Source: PLA3 sp964592235 (GTDB lineage Bacteria; Planctomycetota; Phycisphaerae; UBA1845; UTPLA1). From it: 64,000 bases of DNA. The stretch covers positions 1-64,000 of the forward strand of contig CAZQCF010000002.1 in assembly GCA_964592235.1 (NCBI GenBank). Direction: 5' to 3'. The first letter of the stretch is position 1. Every line of letters starts with the position of its first letter. A program made the translations under genes and the position numbers. A model generated the notes under the pieces. That model searched no databases, was not told the DNA's origin, and saw only the letters and a program-made list of their open reading frames with translations. This document shows, piece after piece, positions 7,126 to 16,155 of the stretch.

Positions 7126-8865
7126 CTAGTCTCTGCGGGCAGGTTCGGTCACTGCCGGCGAGATGGTCGTGGCGGGCGTTTGCTCGACGTTCATGGTTGC
7201 GCTCACGGCTTGCACAGCACGAATACGCTTAGCCGCAGGTTTTTGGTTGGACAGGTGCGTCGCGAGCCGCTCGATGGCCTTCTGCTTACGGAGGAATGCC
7301 TCCACCACGATGGGATCGAATTGAGTTCCAGACGCTTCGAGAATGTGTCGCACCGCCTCGTCGTGCGACATGGGTCGCTTGTAGATTCGTTCAGTGCGGA
7401 GGGCGTCATAGACATCGGCGATGGCAGCGATGCGGGCAGCGAGCGGGATCTGCTCGCCTTTCAATTTGCGCGGATAACCGGTGCCGTCGTACCATTCGTG
7501 GTGAGCGTGCGTGATATCCTCGGCCATGCGCAAGAACGCGGAGTCAGGCGCGTGAACCATGAGCGATCGAATTGTTTCCGCTCCAACAACTGTATGCATC
7601 TGCATAATGTTTCGTTCTTCATCCGTCAGCCGGCCGGGCTTCAGCAGGATGGCGTCGGGAGTGGCAACTTTGCCAATGTCATGCAGCGGCGCCGCGCGTT
7701 GGATGTTGTGCAGAAAGTCTTCATCAATGACTCGGTTGTACGGTGCTTCGCCGCGCAGCGCATCGGCGATCTCGACGCAAAAATTCGCGACGCGTTCCAA
7801 ATGCGTGCCGGTGTCGTTATCGCGATGTTCGGCGAGTTGGGCCAGCCCGACGACGATGGCGTCTCGCGCGGCGTCACGGGCCTTGCCGGTCTGGATCATG
7901 TGAATCGCCGACGCCGCATAGGAAGCCGCCAGTTCGAGGTACTCCAGATCCTGTGGCGAGAATGGGCGCGAACCAACCCGACCGCCCGCGCAGATGATGC
8001 CGACCGATTGATCGCGCGACTTGATCGGGACCGCGACGCTGGGCGTCTGACAAAGAAACTCGAAATCGGCACGGCCCGCCCATTGCCCCGCGGCGTCCTC
8101 GTCTTCGAGGAGAAGCGTCTTCCCCGCCGCCATCGCGTCACCGCAGATCGTCCCTACGCGCGCGATGGGAATCGCCATCATATCTTCGCGCCGACTCGCC
8201 CGGACGATGTCAAGGTCGCCGTTGTCGATCGAGACCGCGATGAGGACCCGACGGCAAGCGGTCATCGTCACTGCAAGCTCCAGCATGCGGTCGAAAACGG
8301 CCTCAAGGGTCTCGGCCCGCGAGAGCGCCGTGGAAAAATCCAGCAGGCAGTTCAGCGCCCACGATTGTTCACCCAGTCGCTCGTAACTTCTCTCCAACTC
8401 GCGCGACGCGCGGCGCAAGCGACTCATCGCGCGCATTCGCAGAACGAATTCCTTTGGGTGGATTGGTTTTGAAAGATACTCATCAGCCCCGCAATCCAGC
8501 CCCTTGATCACCGCATCGGGTTCAACGCACGCGCTTAACATGACCACAGGAGTATTAGCCGTCATGGGATCGGCGCGGATTGTGCGCGTGGCCTCGTAAC
8601 CGTCCATACCGGGCATCACGACGTCCATGATGAAGACATCGGGTGGCTGGGAGCGAGCCGTCTCGATTGCAATTGCCCCGTTGGCCGCCTCGACTACCTT
8701 CCAACCGTCGCGCTCCAGCAGCGCGCGGTACAGCGCACGAATTTCGGCGTCGTCGTCGACGATCATCGCCGTCAGCCCATCAACTTGTTGAAGATTCTCG
8801 AACAAGCGCAGCCTCGATTCATCGAGCGTGTGCAATCGCACAAACGGGGACCGGCCATTCCCCAA
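7126..8865 (-). CDS. Response regulator with REC, GAF and HD-GYP domains
   Basis: A 579-residue two-component output protein. The receiver domain (about residues 33-150) has the acidic pair in VDDDAE, phosphoacceptor Asp81 in FIMDVVMPGMDG and the switch lysine in LSKPI. A GAF domain follows (about 175-325). The HD-GYP domain (about 340-530) shows HDIGK, HHEWYDGTGYP and AIADVYDALRT, the residues expected of an active cyclic-di-GMP phosphodiesterase. Phosphorylation would thus tune c-di-GMP, fitting a window rich in exopolysaccharide genes, though a link is inference. The start is a TTG at 8865 without a good Shine-Dalgarno, so the first 30 residues are uncertain. No cognate kinase is adjacent. 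Confidence 0.9.
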   Translation of the reverse strand: MGNGRSPFVRLHTLDESRLRLFENLQQVDGLTAMIVDDDAEIRALYRALLERDGWKVVEAANGAIAIETARSQPPDVFIMDVVMPGMDGYEATRTIRADPMTANTPVVMLSACVEPDAVIKGLDCGADEYLSKPIHPKEFVLRMRAMSRLRRASRELERSYERLGEQSWALNCLLDFSTALSRAETLEAVFDRMLELAVTMTACRRVLIAVSIDNGDLDIVRASRREDMMAIPIARVGTICGDAMAAGKTLLLEDEDAAGQWAGRADFEFLCQTPSVAVPIKSRDQSVGIICAGGRVGSRPFSPQDLEYLELAASYAASAIHMIQTGKARDAARDAIVVGLAQLAEHRDNDTGTHLERVANFCVEIADALRGEAPYNRVIDEDFLHNIQRAAPLHDIGKVATPDAILLKPGRLTDEERNIMQMHTVVGAETIRSLMVHAPDSAFLRMAEDITHAHHEWYDGTGYPRKLKGEQIPLAARIAAIADVYDALRTERIYKRPMSHDEAVRHILEASGTQFDPIVVEAFLRKQKAIERLATHLSNQKPAAKRIRAVQAVSATMNVEQTPATTISPAVTEPARRD

Positions 8866-9212
8866 TCTGCTTATGGTGTGATCGGCTCGTGAAGTATGCT
8901 AAATAATCAATGGCGATCGGCTTCGCATTGGTGACAGGATCTGTCACCAAGGGAATTCGGACCTCCGGCGCCCGGCAGATAATGTCGATAGCGATGGATC
9001 AGGAACCTGTTTCGTGCGAAGTGATCTCCCGCTCCCCAGAGAGATCGCCGTCGCTTCCTGGTCCGCGAATTCACGGGGTGGGACGTCCGCACTGGACGAT
9101 AATGAATCGCACCCGATTGCGCGAGGACCTGACCACGCAGGCCATTTCAATACATGCGTAGATGCAAGCCCGGCGCGATGACCGGGGAAAGGCAACGCGG
9201 CGCGCGACGATT
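8866..9212. other. Intergenic region with a perfect inverted repeat
   Basis: About 350 bases between tatA and the response-regulator gene. Apart from the 23-base inverted repeat listed separately, I see no coding frame with a ribosome-binding site. It should hold the response-regulator promoter. Confidence 0.5.
8928..8950. repeat. Perfect 10-base inverted repeat, candidate operator
   Basis: Arms TTGGTGACAG (8928-8937) and CTGTCACCAA (8941-8950) flank GAT. The centre is 74 bases upstream of the TTG start of the HD-GYP response regulator, a position that suits a dimeric repressor or activator. No T-run follows on either strand. Confidence 0.6.
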
Positions 9213-9461
9213 CTAGTCCAGCGGCTTGTCGGACGGCTTGGTGGGGCGTGGGGCATCGGTTCCAGATGTGTTGCCGGCCGCGTTGATCTCATCGCCGGTG
9301 TCGCGAAGACCCTTCTTAAACTCGACAATCCCCCGTCCCAGGGATCGGCCGACTTCCGGCAGGCGCTTGCCGAAGAGCAACAGCGCAACAATGCCGATGA
9401 CAATCAACTCCCACGGGCCCAGGTTTCCCAGAAATGCCAGCATGTTTCCGTGAGGTGCCAT
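9213..9461 (-). CDS. tatA: Twin-arginine translocase TatA/TatE family subunit
   Basis: An 82-residue inner-membrane protein that would form the pore-building part of the Tat system for exporting folded proteins. It has the family order: a short periplasmic N-terminus, one membrane helix (WELIVIGIVALLLF), the FGKRLPEVGRSLG hinge and amphipathic helix, then GIVEFKKGLRD and a charged, Pro/Thr-rich tail. The ATG at 9443 (MLAFLGN) is an alternative start that would match many TatA proteins more closely. No tatB or tatC is adjacent. It is divergent from the CapK-like gene. Confidence 0.9.
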   Translation of the reverse strand: MAPHGNMLAFLGNLGPWELIVIGIVALLLFGKRLPEVGRSLGRGIVEFKKGLRDTGDEINAAGNTSGTDAPRPTKPSDKPLD

Positions 9462-9649
9462 TGTCGTTCGACCTTTCCGTCCGCTTGACCGTCGTCGCGC
9501 GGCCCATTTCTTTACTATATCGCCCGAACCACCCTTCTGCCACTGGGGGATACCCTATTCAGCCTATCTTCCCATGAGGCCGATACAAAATCGGGCGGCA
9601 CAGCTTCAAGAAACCGCATTCACCGTCCCGTTTCGGAGCTTTTGCTGGC

Positions 9650-11002
9650 ATGAACGCCGCGCTGGTACGCCGATGGGTCCTCCCGCTGCACGAGCGACTT
9701 TGTCGCCGGCCGACCCTGCGTCGGTTGCAGGAACTGGAGCGGTCGCAGTGGTTTTCCCTCGATGTGCTCCACGAGCTGCAGCAGGCCAAACTTCGTCGCC
9801 TAGTGGAGCGGGCTGCTTGCTGCGTGCCGTATTACCAGCGACGCTTTGACGCTTGCGGGCTTTCCGAGCGCGACGCAGAGCAGATCACTCTACTCGATCT
9901 TCCGCGGCTGCCGACGCTTACAAAAGACGACATTCATCAGAATCTCGACACACTCCTCGATCGCTCGGGGCGGGGCGCTGCCATTCCCTGCACAACCGGC
10001 GGGAGTACGGGCGCTCCGTTGCGATTCTACATCGACCGCGCGCGTCAGGCGGCGGACCAGGCGGCCCGTGCTCGATCCCGGCGCTGGTTCGGCATCGAGC
10101 CTGGCGAGCGCGAACTGTACCTGTGGGGCGCGCCGGCGGAATTATCAACGCAGGATCGACTCAAGTCCCTGCGCGATCGCTTGATGAACCATCGACTGCT
10201 TAGTGCGTTTGACATGTCGCCCTGCACCATGTCGCGTCATCTCGACGCCCTGCATCGCTTCAACCCCGTGCATCTCTTCGGCTACCCAAGCAGTCTTGCC
10301 CGGCTTGCACGACACGCTCGCGATACCGGGCGACGCTTCGCCAATCCGGCGCTCCGCGCCGTGTTCACGACCGGTGAATGGCTCAATCCCTCCGATCGCG
10401 CGACTCTGGAGGAATGCGTGCCCTGCCCCGTGGCTGATGGATACGGCGCGCGCGAGGCCGGATTCATTGTGCACCAATGCCCGGAAGGCGCCTACCACAT
10501 CGCAATGGAGGGCGTCGTTGTGGAGGTTCTCGACGCCAACGGTCGCCCGGTGGCTCCCGGCGAAATCGGCGAGATCACAATCACCAACCTTGACGCGTGG
10601 GTGATGCCGTTCATTCGATATCGCACGGGAGATTTGGGCGCGCTGCGCGCGACCCCTTGTCCTTGCGGCCGCAATCTGACCTGCCTAGACGTAGTGGCCG
10701 GCCGGCGCACGGACATGCTCCGCACGGTCTCCGGCGGCGCGGCCCATGCGTTGTCGGTGATCTATGTGCTTCGTGAGGAGCCGGGTATCCGAGAATATCA
10801 GGTCATTCAGCAGCCGGATCTAAGCCTTGATGTAAATATCGTGGCGGGGACGTCCTTTCGAGGTGAAGCCCAACCGGCGCTGGCCTCGAAGCTTGAGACC
10901 TGCATCGGCCCGGGGACGCCGGTTCGAATTCACCGCGTCAATCGAATTGAACCCGCCCCATCCGGCAAACATCGAAGCGTGATGAGCTTGGCAACGCTGT
11001 AA
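9650..11002 (+). CDS. CapK/PaaK-like adenylate-forming enzyme
   Basis: A 450-residue member of the phenylacetate-CoA-ligase-like (CapK) branch of the ANL superfamily, which activate acids through an acyl-adenylate. The nucleotide-binding motif is TTGGSTGAPLRFY, followed by DGYGAREAGFI, GEIGEITITNLD and IRYRTGDLG with the conserved Asp, then PCPCGRNLTCLDVVAGRRTDM. CapK homologues are often found in capsule and exopolysaccharide loci and may supply acyl decorations. Its neighbour 1 kb downstream is the initiating sugar transferase, which supports such a role. The substrate cannot be told. A GGAG lies about 12 bases before the ATG. The stop is 5 bases from the convergent lipoprotein gene. Confidence 0.82.
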   Translation: MNAALVRRWVLPLHERLCRRPTLRRLQELERSQWFSLDVLHELQQAKLRRLVERAACCVPYYQRRFDACGLSERDAEQITLLDLPRLPTLTKDDIHQNLDTLLDRSGRGAAIPCTTGGSTGAPLRFYIDRARQAADQAARARSRRWFGIEPGERELYLWGAPAELSTQDRLKSLRDRLMNHRLLSAFDMSPCTMSRHLDALHRFNPVHLFGYPSSLARLARHARDTGRRFANPALRAVFTTGEWLNPSDRATLEECVPCPVADGYGAREAGFIVHQCPEGAYHIAMEGVVVEVLDANGRPVAPGEIGEITITNLDAWVMPFIRYRTGDLGALRATPCPCGRNLTCLDVVAGRRTDMLRTVSGGAAHALSVIYVLREEPGIREYQVIQQPDLSLDVNIVAGTSFRGEAQPALASKLETCIGPGTPVRIHRVNRIEPAPSGKHRSVMSLATL

Positions 11003-11007
11003 CGAAG

Positions 11008-11832
11008 TCACCGGCCGTACCGATCCAGAAGTCGCCAGAAATCGCTGGGCCGCGGCGCGAGCGGCAAGTCGGTTTGCCACGGGCTGGGTTGCGTCGTGGG
11101 TTCGCGCTGGTCGCGCTTGGCCAGATCCCACAGCGTATCGCGGACCATCTGACGGAGGCGCGCCTCGGCCAGGTAACTGGATATGCATTCGCCGTCGTCG
11201 AACTCGTGCTCGTGGCGGTCGCAGGCCTTGCGTTGCTGCTTCTGAAGGTTGGCCGTGCTTCGGAATGCGGCGAGCGCTGTCCCCGAGCGCGCGTCGTACA
11301 GGACGCCGAAGTACTCCGCGTCGGCATTCGTATCCAGCACCCGCGCGTAGATCAGGCAAAGGTTGCAACGGCTGTTCAGTGCTTCGTCGAGAATCTCCCG
11401 ATGGCCGGTCCCGCGCGGGTCCAGTCCGCGCTGACGTTGCAGACGCACTTCGCGCATCCCCGGCAGATCATCCGCCAGCCCGAGCCAGTAAGCCTGGCGG
11501 TCCCCGGCCATTTGCGCCGGCCGGACTGTGCGCGTCACCTCCGGGCCGTCGACCGTGGCCACGACCTGCACGACGCTCAAGCCGGTCGGAAAGCGACCGC
11601 TACTGGGGGTCGCATCCAGAATGTGCCGCCCACTCCCGGCGACCTCTTCGGGTGTCAATCCAATGTCATTCGGTTCGACGGCAACGGCCCCAAGCTCATC
11701 CTCCGGCGGCTGGACGCGCCATGCGCCCTTGTACGGCTTCTCGCGACAAGCTCCGCTGGAGCCTGCCACGACCAGCGCAGCGCAACCCGCCAGCGTCGTC
11801 CTCTTCCAATTCCGTGTCGCGCGCCGCTTCAT
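11008..11832 (-). CDS. Putative lipoprotein of unknown function
   Basis: A 274-residue protein with an arginine/lysine-rich start, a hydrophobic stretch and a probable lipobox GSSGAC, so it is likely lipid-anchored outside the inner membrane. The mature part contains GLTPEEVAGSGRHILDATPSSGRF, a cysteine pair CNLC, the block FGVLYDARSGTALAAFRS and a segment with CDRHEHEFDDGEC that could bind metal or form disulphides. I recognise no family. It is tail-to-tail with the CapK-like gene and divergent from the sugar transferase, with 168 bases between for two promoters. Confidence 0.65.
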   Translation of the reverse strand: MKRRATRNWKRTTLAGCAALVVAGSSGACREKPYKGAWRVQPPEDELGAVAVEPNDIGLTPEEVAGSGRHILDATPSSGRFPTGLSVVQVVATVDGPEVTRTVRPAQMAGDRQAYWLGLADDLPGMREVRLQRQRGLDPRGTGHREILDEALNSRCNLCLIYARVLDTNADAEYFGVLYDARSGTALAAFRSTANLQKQQRKACDRHEHEFDDGECISSYLAEARLRQMVRDTLWDLAKRDQREPTTQPSPWQTDLPLAPRPSDFWRLLDRYGR

Positions 11833-12000
11833 AAACGAGGTCCTTACGCGGCCGTGAAGGAGGCCGCGCCACTTGTATTATCGGAGTTACCGACCACGAA
11901 CTTGTGTCGCGCGGGCAACCTGGAATTCGCGCTGCGCAATTCTCGCCGATGAAAATGGGCCGACGCGACGAAATCGCGCTCGCCGCCATCTCATGTCCCG

Positions 12001-13563
12001 ATGCACCGCGTCCGATACCAATACCGTCTTCCGGAGGATTCATCCCGCGTGAGCGCCAACGCCCTGGCACCCCTCGATCTGATCGTGCAGCCTGCCGGAC
12101 CGGTTGTCGCTCCGCAGGACGTCCGCGCGAACCCCCCTTCCAACCAGTCAATTCCGGCGTCTGCGGATGTTCCCGCCGGCTCGATCCTGGGACGACACCT
12201 GCTCCATCTGCCGCGTGCGGCGTGGATAGCGGCCGACATCGCGATCGTCATTTCTGCGATGCTGATCGGCCACCATCGACTCGTCTGGTGGTCGTCGACG
12301 CCCTGGCCCCTTGGCGAGTTTCAGCCGTGGATGCCGGCGCTGATCCTCGCCACATGTGTCACGATTGCGGGAAATATTTTCGGCTTGTACGAGCCTAACA
12401 CGCTTTGGGCGCGATCTCGCATTCTGGCTCGATGCCTCATCACCATCGTTGCGGCCGTTTTTGCGACCTGGCTGATCACCGACCTGTTCATGTTTTCGAG
12501 TCTAAGCCGCCGGACGATCGCGTTCGGCTTTTTGGCGTTTCTTGTCGTGGGGCCGTGCATTCGACTGCTGGTTCATCAATCGGTGCGCGAGGTCCGGCGA
12601 GGTCTGCTCGTTATTGGTCGTGGGCCGCTCACCGGCGCCATCATTCGCTCTGTTCGACGCGGCTGTGTTCCAGGGTATCGACTGATCGGCGTCGCACTGG
12701 ATCATGCGGATTCGCGCCGCGAGCAATCCGCTACCGATATTCCGATCGTCGGCACGGCGGCCGAGGCCCCGCGAATTTGCCGTGAGTTCGATGTCGCCGA
12801 AGTGATTGTGGCGGACGAGACCTGTCGAAATGCGACGAATGCCGCAGCTGCCATGCAATGCCTCCATTTGGGCTGCCGCGTCACGGATGAAACGACGTTT
12901 TTTGAAACCGCATACGGACAAGTCCCCGTCTCGCATATCTCTCCTCGATGGTTTCTTTCCGCTGATCTGAAGGGACACCGCCGCGAACATGCTTTTGTAA
13001 AACGCTGCGCCGATCTTCTGGGTGCTGCGGGCGGGCTTATCGTCGCCTTGCCGATCCTCGCGGCCGTCGCCCTGCTTGTTCGCATTCAGGATGGCGGGCC
13101 GATGCTGTACAGCCAGACGCGCGTCGGGCGCGGCGGGCGTCGGTTCACGCTTTACAAGTTCCGCACGATGCGCGTGGATGCAGAGGCCAACGGCACGACC
13201 TGGGCCGCCGCGAACGACAATCGGGTCACGTCGATCGGAAGGTGGCTGCGACGATCCCGGCTCGATGAATTACCCCAGCTCTGGAACATTCTGCGCGGGG
13301 ATATGTCCTTCGTCGGACCGCGACCGGAGCGGCCGGAGTTTGTCAAGCCGCTGGCGATGCTGATCCCCCATTACCACGAGCGCCATCTCGTCAAACCAGG
13401 CCTGACCGGCTGGGCGCAAATCAACCTGGCCTATGCCGCCGACGTGCATGATGCCCGTTTGAAACTCCAGCACGATCTTTATTACATCAAGCACATGTCG
13501 CTGGAACTGGATCTCATCATCCTGCTTCGAACGCTGGGAACGTTTTTTCGCGGCGGGCGCTGA
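12001..13563 (+). CDS. Polyisoprenyl-phosphate sugar-1-phosphate transferase
   Basis: A 520-residue inner-membrane enzyme that starts a polysaccharide repeat unit by moving sugar-1-phosphate from a nucleotide sugar to undecaprenyl phosphate. The N-terminal half has about four membrane helices (residues 65-190) and a Rossmann-like domain with GLLVIGRGPLTGAI. The C-terminal bacterial sugar transferase domain (about 333-520) shows KRCADLLGA, LYKFRTM, RRSRLDELPQLWNIL, GDMSFVGPRPE and KPGLTGWAQI. The family includes WcaJ and the EpsB-like proteins of exosortase loci. A GTG at 12049 preceded by GGAGG is an in-frame alternative start that would drop 16 residues. It probably serves the locus at 31.5-56.3 kb. 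Confidence 0.93.
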   Translation: MHRVRYQYRLPEDSSRVSANALAPLDLIVQPAGPVVAPQDVRANPPSNQSIPASADVPAGSILGRHLLHLPRAAWIAADIAIVISAMLIGHHRLVWWSSTPWPLGEFQPWMPALILATCVTIAGNIFGLYEPNTLWARSRILARCLITIVAAVFATWLITDLFMFSSLSRRTIAFGFLAFLVVGPCIRLLVHQSVREVRRGLLVIGRGPLTGAIIRSVRRGCVPGYRLIGVALDHADSRREQSATDIPIVGTAAEAPRICREFDVAEVIVADETCRNATNAAAAMQCLHLGCRVTDETTFFETAYGQVPVSHISPRWFLSADLKGHRREHAFVKRCADLLGAAGGLIVALPILAAVALLVRIQDGGPMLYSQTRVGRGGRRFTLYKFRTMRVDAEANGTTWAAANDNRVTSIGRWLRRSRLDELPQLWNILRGDMSFVGPRPERPEFVKPLAMLIPHYHERHLVKPGLTGWAQINLAYAADVHDARLKLQHDLYYIKHMSLELDLIILLRTLGTFFRGGR

Positions 13564-13628
13564 ACGCTTCACGCGCCAGAATCTACGATCCGACTTTATA
13601 ACCGGAATCCACAAGCTGTTTCATAACG

Positions 13629-13651
13629 CCCTCTCCCTTTCAGAGAGAGGG
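13629..13651. repeat. REP-like hairpin between convergent genes
   Basis: CCCTCTC and GAGAGGG pair around a 9-base loop and are followed by TTGGGGTGAG. From general knowledge, the CCCTCTCCCTTT...GAGAGGGTTGGGGTGAG pattern is a recurrent intergenic motif in many bacterial genomes. It sits between the stops of the sugar transferase and the binding-protein gene, so it may end transcription from either side. Confidence 0.6.
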
Positions 13652-13720
13652 TTGGGGTGAGATTGAATCATCGGGTCCCGGATGCGTCTTCTCCAAGAGA
13701 GGAGGGCTCTATACCCGGTT

Positions 13721-14710
13721 CTATTCTCCCGCGTTCATTTCCGTCATCAACGATTGCCATTTTGCTTCGTATTCAGCGAGATTCAGCCCGGTGATCGTCT
13801 CCACGGTCGTAAAGCGATCCACCTGCCTGACATCCTCCTTCTGGTTCAGCCACTGCACGGCAGACAACATCGCCCCGCGAACCGCTTCTTGAATATCGAA
13901 TGTAACGACTGCGTGAATCCGGCCCCCTCTTAGATCATCAAGACGTCGATACGACGATGAGATCATTACGACCGCCATCCCCACTGGCGCGATCGGCTCG
14001 GCCGCGCCGAGGGCCGCCAGAGGCCATTCCCCCAGCAGAGCCCACCCGCCGCACCGCGGATACAATCGCGACGCGCGTCGCATTTCGCGCACGGCGGCGA
14101 TGGCGTCTCCGCTGCAATTCTCTTCGTGCATCAGGTGAATCCCGCCGTGGTGGGTCAATTCGACCGAGAATCCCGCATAACGACTGCGATCCCGCTCGAT
14201 CTTGTCCCCACCGTGCAGCAACATGAGTGATTGCGCCCGCCCGGAGAGCGCCGCCACACCGGCTCGAGCTGCCTCGCGCCCCAGGTCCAGCTCCGAAGGA
14301 CCGCTGTAGCTGGTTCGCGAACTCGGCCCACAATCGCTGCCGATCAGGAAAACGCCGACGCCGCGTTGAACCGCGTCGATCAGTGCCGGCGCGAGCGGCT
14401 CCGGCTCGATCGGCCAGACGATAAGAATGTCCGTGTGCGTTCGCGCCTCGTCGATCAACCGCTGCTGCTGCGCCGGTGACCGCGAGCCGACCGGCCGGAC
14501 CTCCACCTGGGACCTGGGAATGCGCCGCGCGAGCCACTCTCCCGCGCGCTCCATGATCTTGTGTTCGGGTCGATCGGCGGATTCGGGGCTAATCAGTACA
14601 ACGCGGTGAACTGCACCACGCGGCTCGCGCTTCTCTGGAAGCTCGGTCGATTCGCGGCAGCCTGCGGCAAGCAACGCGGCAAGACATGCAACAACAATTG
14701 ACCGTATCAC
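13721..14710 (-). CDS. Periplasmic-binding-protein-like lipoprotein
   Basis: A 329-residue protein related to type I periplasmic binding proteins of sugar ABC transporters (RbsB/LacI fold). A hydrophobic signal ends in the lipobox LLAAGC, so it is probably lipid-anchored. The first lobe begins VHRVVLISPES and includes ILIVWPIEPEPLAPALIDA and FLIGSDCGPSS; the second has AVVTFDIQEAVRGAMLSAVQWL. The start is the GTG at 14710, chosen because GTGA overlaps the stop of the upstream VanZ-like gene and puts the signal peptide at the N-terminus. No ABC permease or ATPase gene is adjacent, so it may be a sensor rather than a transporter part. Confidence 0.72.
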   Translation of the reverse strand: MIRSIVVACLAALLAAGCRESTELPEKREPRGAVHRVVLISPESADRPEHKIMERAGEWLARRIPRSQVEVRPVGSRSPAQQQRLIDEARTHTDILIVWPIEPEPLAPALIDAVQRGVGVFLIGSDCGPSSRTSYSGPSELDLGREAARAGVAALSGRAQSLMLLHGGDKIERDRSRYAGFSVELTHHGGIHLMHEENCSGDAIAAVREMRRASRLYPRCGGWALLGEWPLAALGAAEPIAPVGMAVVMISSSYRRLDDLRGGRIHAVVTFDIQEAVRGAMLSAVQWLNQKEDVRQVDRFTTVETITGLNLAEYEAKWQSLMTEMNAGE

Positions 14711-15087
14711 GTCGCCCTCGTCACACTGCGATGGTGCAGGAGGAGAATGATCGCGATGCCCACCATTGCGCCACACACATCCGCCACCCAATCAAACAAT
14801 TCGCAGCTGCGCCCCATGATCGGCTGCGTCCATTCATCCACGGCACCGTACGCCCCCAAGGCCATTAACCAGATAAACGCCGCACCCACCGGGTAGGGTC
14901 GGCCCACCGTCAGCCCGCGCCAGATCGACACCATGCCCAGCAGCACGAACCCCGTGAAATGCATCACCTTGTCGTTGATCGGCGGGCGGCTGGGCACCGG
15001 CGGCGGCGGCATGTGCGACGTGACAAACGCGCCGACAAACAGGCACCCACACAGAGCGGTGCGCATTCGACGCGATTGCAGATTCAT
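14707..15087 (-). CDS. VanZ-like membrane protein
   Basis: A 126-residue inner-membrane protein with about three to four hydrophobic helices. It carries the VanZ-family pattern: NDKVMHFTGFVLLGM in the second helix and GAVDEWTQPIMGRSCELFDWVADVCGAMVG near the end, with the conserved DEWxQ...R...DxxxD series. VanZ relatives are widespread and mostly uncharacterised; the founding member gives teicoplanin resistance, which should not be assumed here. Its TGA overlaps the GTG of the binding-protein-like gene, so the two are translationally coupled. AAAGGGA precedes the ATG. Confidence 0.82.
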   Translation of the reverse strand: MNLQSRRMRTALCGCLFVGAFVTSHMPPPPVPSRPPINDKVMHFTGFVLLGMVSIWRGLTVGRPYPVGAAFIWLMALGAYGAVDEWTQPIMGRSCELFDWVADVCGAMVGIAIILLLHHRSVTRAT

Positions 15088-15123
15088 TCGTCCCTTTCCG
15101 CGACAAACACTGAATGCACCCGC

Positions 15124-16155
15124 TCAACTCGCCCGCGCGACCTCCTCCGATGCGGACTGGACTTGGGGCGCGTCGGTCAATGCAACAGGTTGGGCTGATT
15201 CGGCGGTGGCCGGTTGTTTCGGGCGCGGCTTGCGAGGCTTCGGAGCGGAGGCGGCTGCGGATTCGGGTACGGTCGGCGCGCTCCCCTGCACCGGCGCCGG
15301 CGGCGCGCCGGATGCAATGGATGCGGCGTGTTGTCCATGCGTCTCCGGCTCGGCAGACAACTCCGGCGACAGCGCCGCCAGAAACTCATCCGCCAGCGCG
15401 AGGTAATCCTGCGCGCCGTTGCTCTTGTCGGCATATTCGAAGATCGATTGCCCGTGGCTGGGGCACTCGGCCAGCTTGACGTTTCGCCGAATGCGGGACT
15501 CAAAGATCCGCGCGTCGCGCCAAGGCGCGTGCCCCGAGCGGGACGATTCGAGAAACCCCTGCAAATCCGCCACCACCTCCGCCGAAAGCTTTGTCCCTGC
15601 CTCGTACATGCACAGCACGATGCCCAGCACGCGCAGGGCCGGGTTGATGCGCTGCGATACGAGCGCGATCGTCTCAAAAAGCTTGCCTGCGCCCTGCAAC
15701 GCCAGAAAGTGCGCCTGCAGCGGAATCAAGACGCGCGTCGATGCCCCCAGCGCGTTGAGCGTCAAAATCCCCAGCGACGGCGGACAGTCTATAATCGCCA
15801 GGTCGTAAGGCTTCGCCGCCGCTGCGAGGATGTCCCGCAGGATCACCTCGCGACCCACGACGCTGACCAGTTCCACTTCGGCCGCCGCCAGGTCGATCTG
15901 CGCGGGGACGATCGTCAGGTTGTCGCCATACGTGTGAAGCGCCTCCTCCAGCGGGAGGTCGCGCGTCAGAACTTCGTAAATGCCCCGGCCCGGAGCGGCG
16001 TCATCCAGACCGAAGTGCGTTGTCAGGTGGCCCTGTGGATCGAGATCGAGCATCAGCACGCGCTTACCGCGCTGCCCGAGCGCCGCCCCGAGGTTGACGG
16101 CGGTGGTCGTCTTCCCAACCCCCCCTTTTTGATTGATGACCGCAATGCATTCCAT
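15124..16155 (-). CDS. ParA/Soj-family ATPase with low-complexity tail
   Basis: A 343-residue deviant-Walker ATPase. It has the ParA-type P-loop KGGVGKTTTAVNLG (with the signature lysine), DLDPQGH, the Walker B-like IIDCPPSLGILTLNAL and the later ALQGAGKLFETI segment. Such proteins position plasmids, chromosomes or protein clusters with a ParB-like partner. The core ends near residue 265; the last 75 or so residues are Ala/Pro/Ser-rich with a basic KPRKPRPKQP patch, which is unusual and may bind DNA or a partner. No parB lies next to it. A role in positioning a surface or chemosensory assembly is as likely as chromosome segregation. VanZ and the binding protein follow on the same strand. Confidence 0.87.
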   Translation of the reverse strand: MECIAVINQKGGVGKTTTAVNLGAALGQRGKRVLMLDLDPQGHLTTHFGLDDAAPGRGIYEVLTRDLPLEEALHTYGDNLTIVPAQIDLAAAEVELVSVVGREVILRDILAAAAKPYDLAIIDCPPSLGILTLNALGASTRVLIPLQAHFLALQGAGKLFETIALVSQRINPALRVLGIVLCMYEAGTKLSAEVVADLQGFLESSRSGHAPWRDARIFESRIRRNVKLAECPSHGQSIFEYADKSNGAQDYLALADEFLAALSPELSAEPETHGQHAASIASGAPPAPVQGSAPTVPESAAASAPKPRKPRPKQPATAESAQPVALTDAPQVQSASEEVARAS

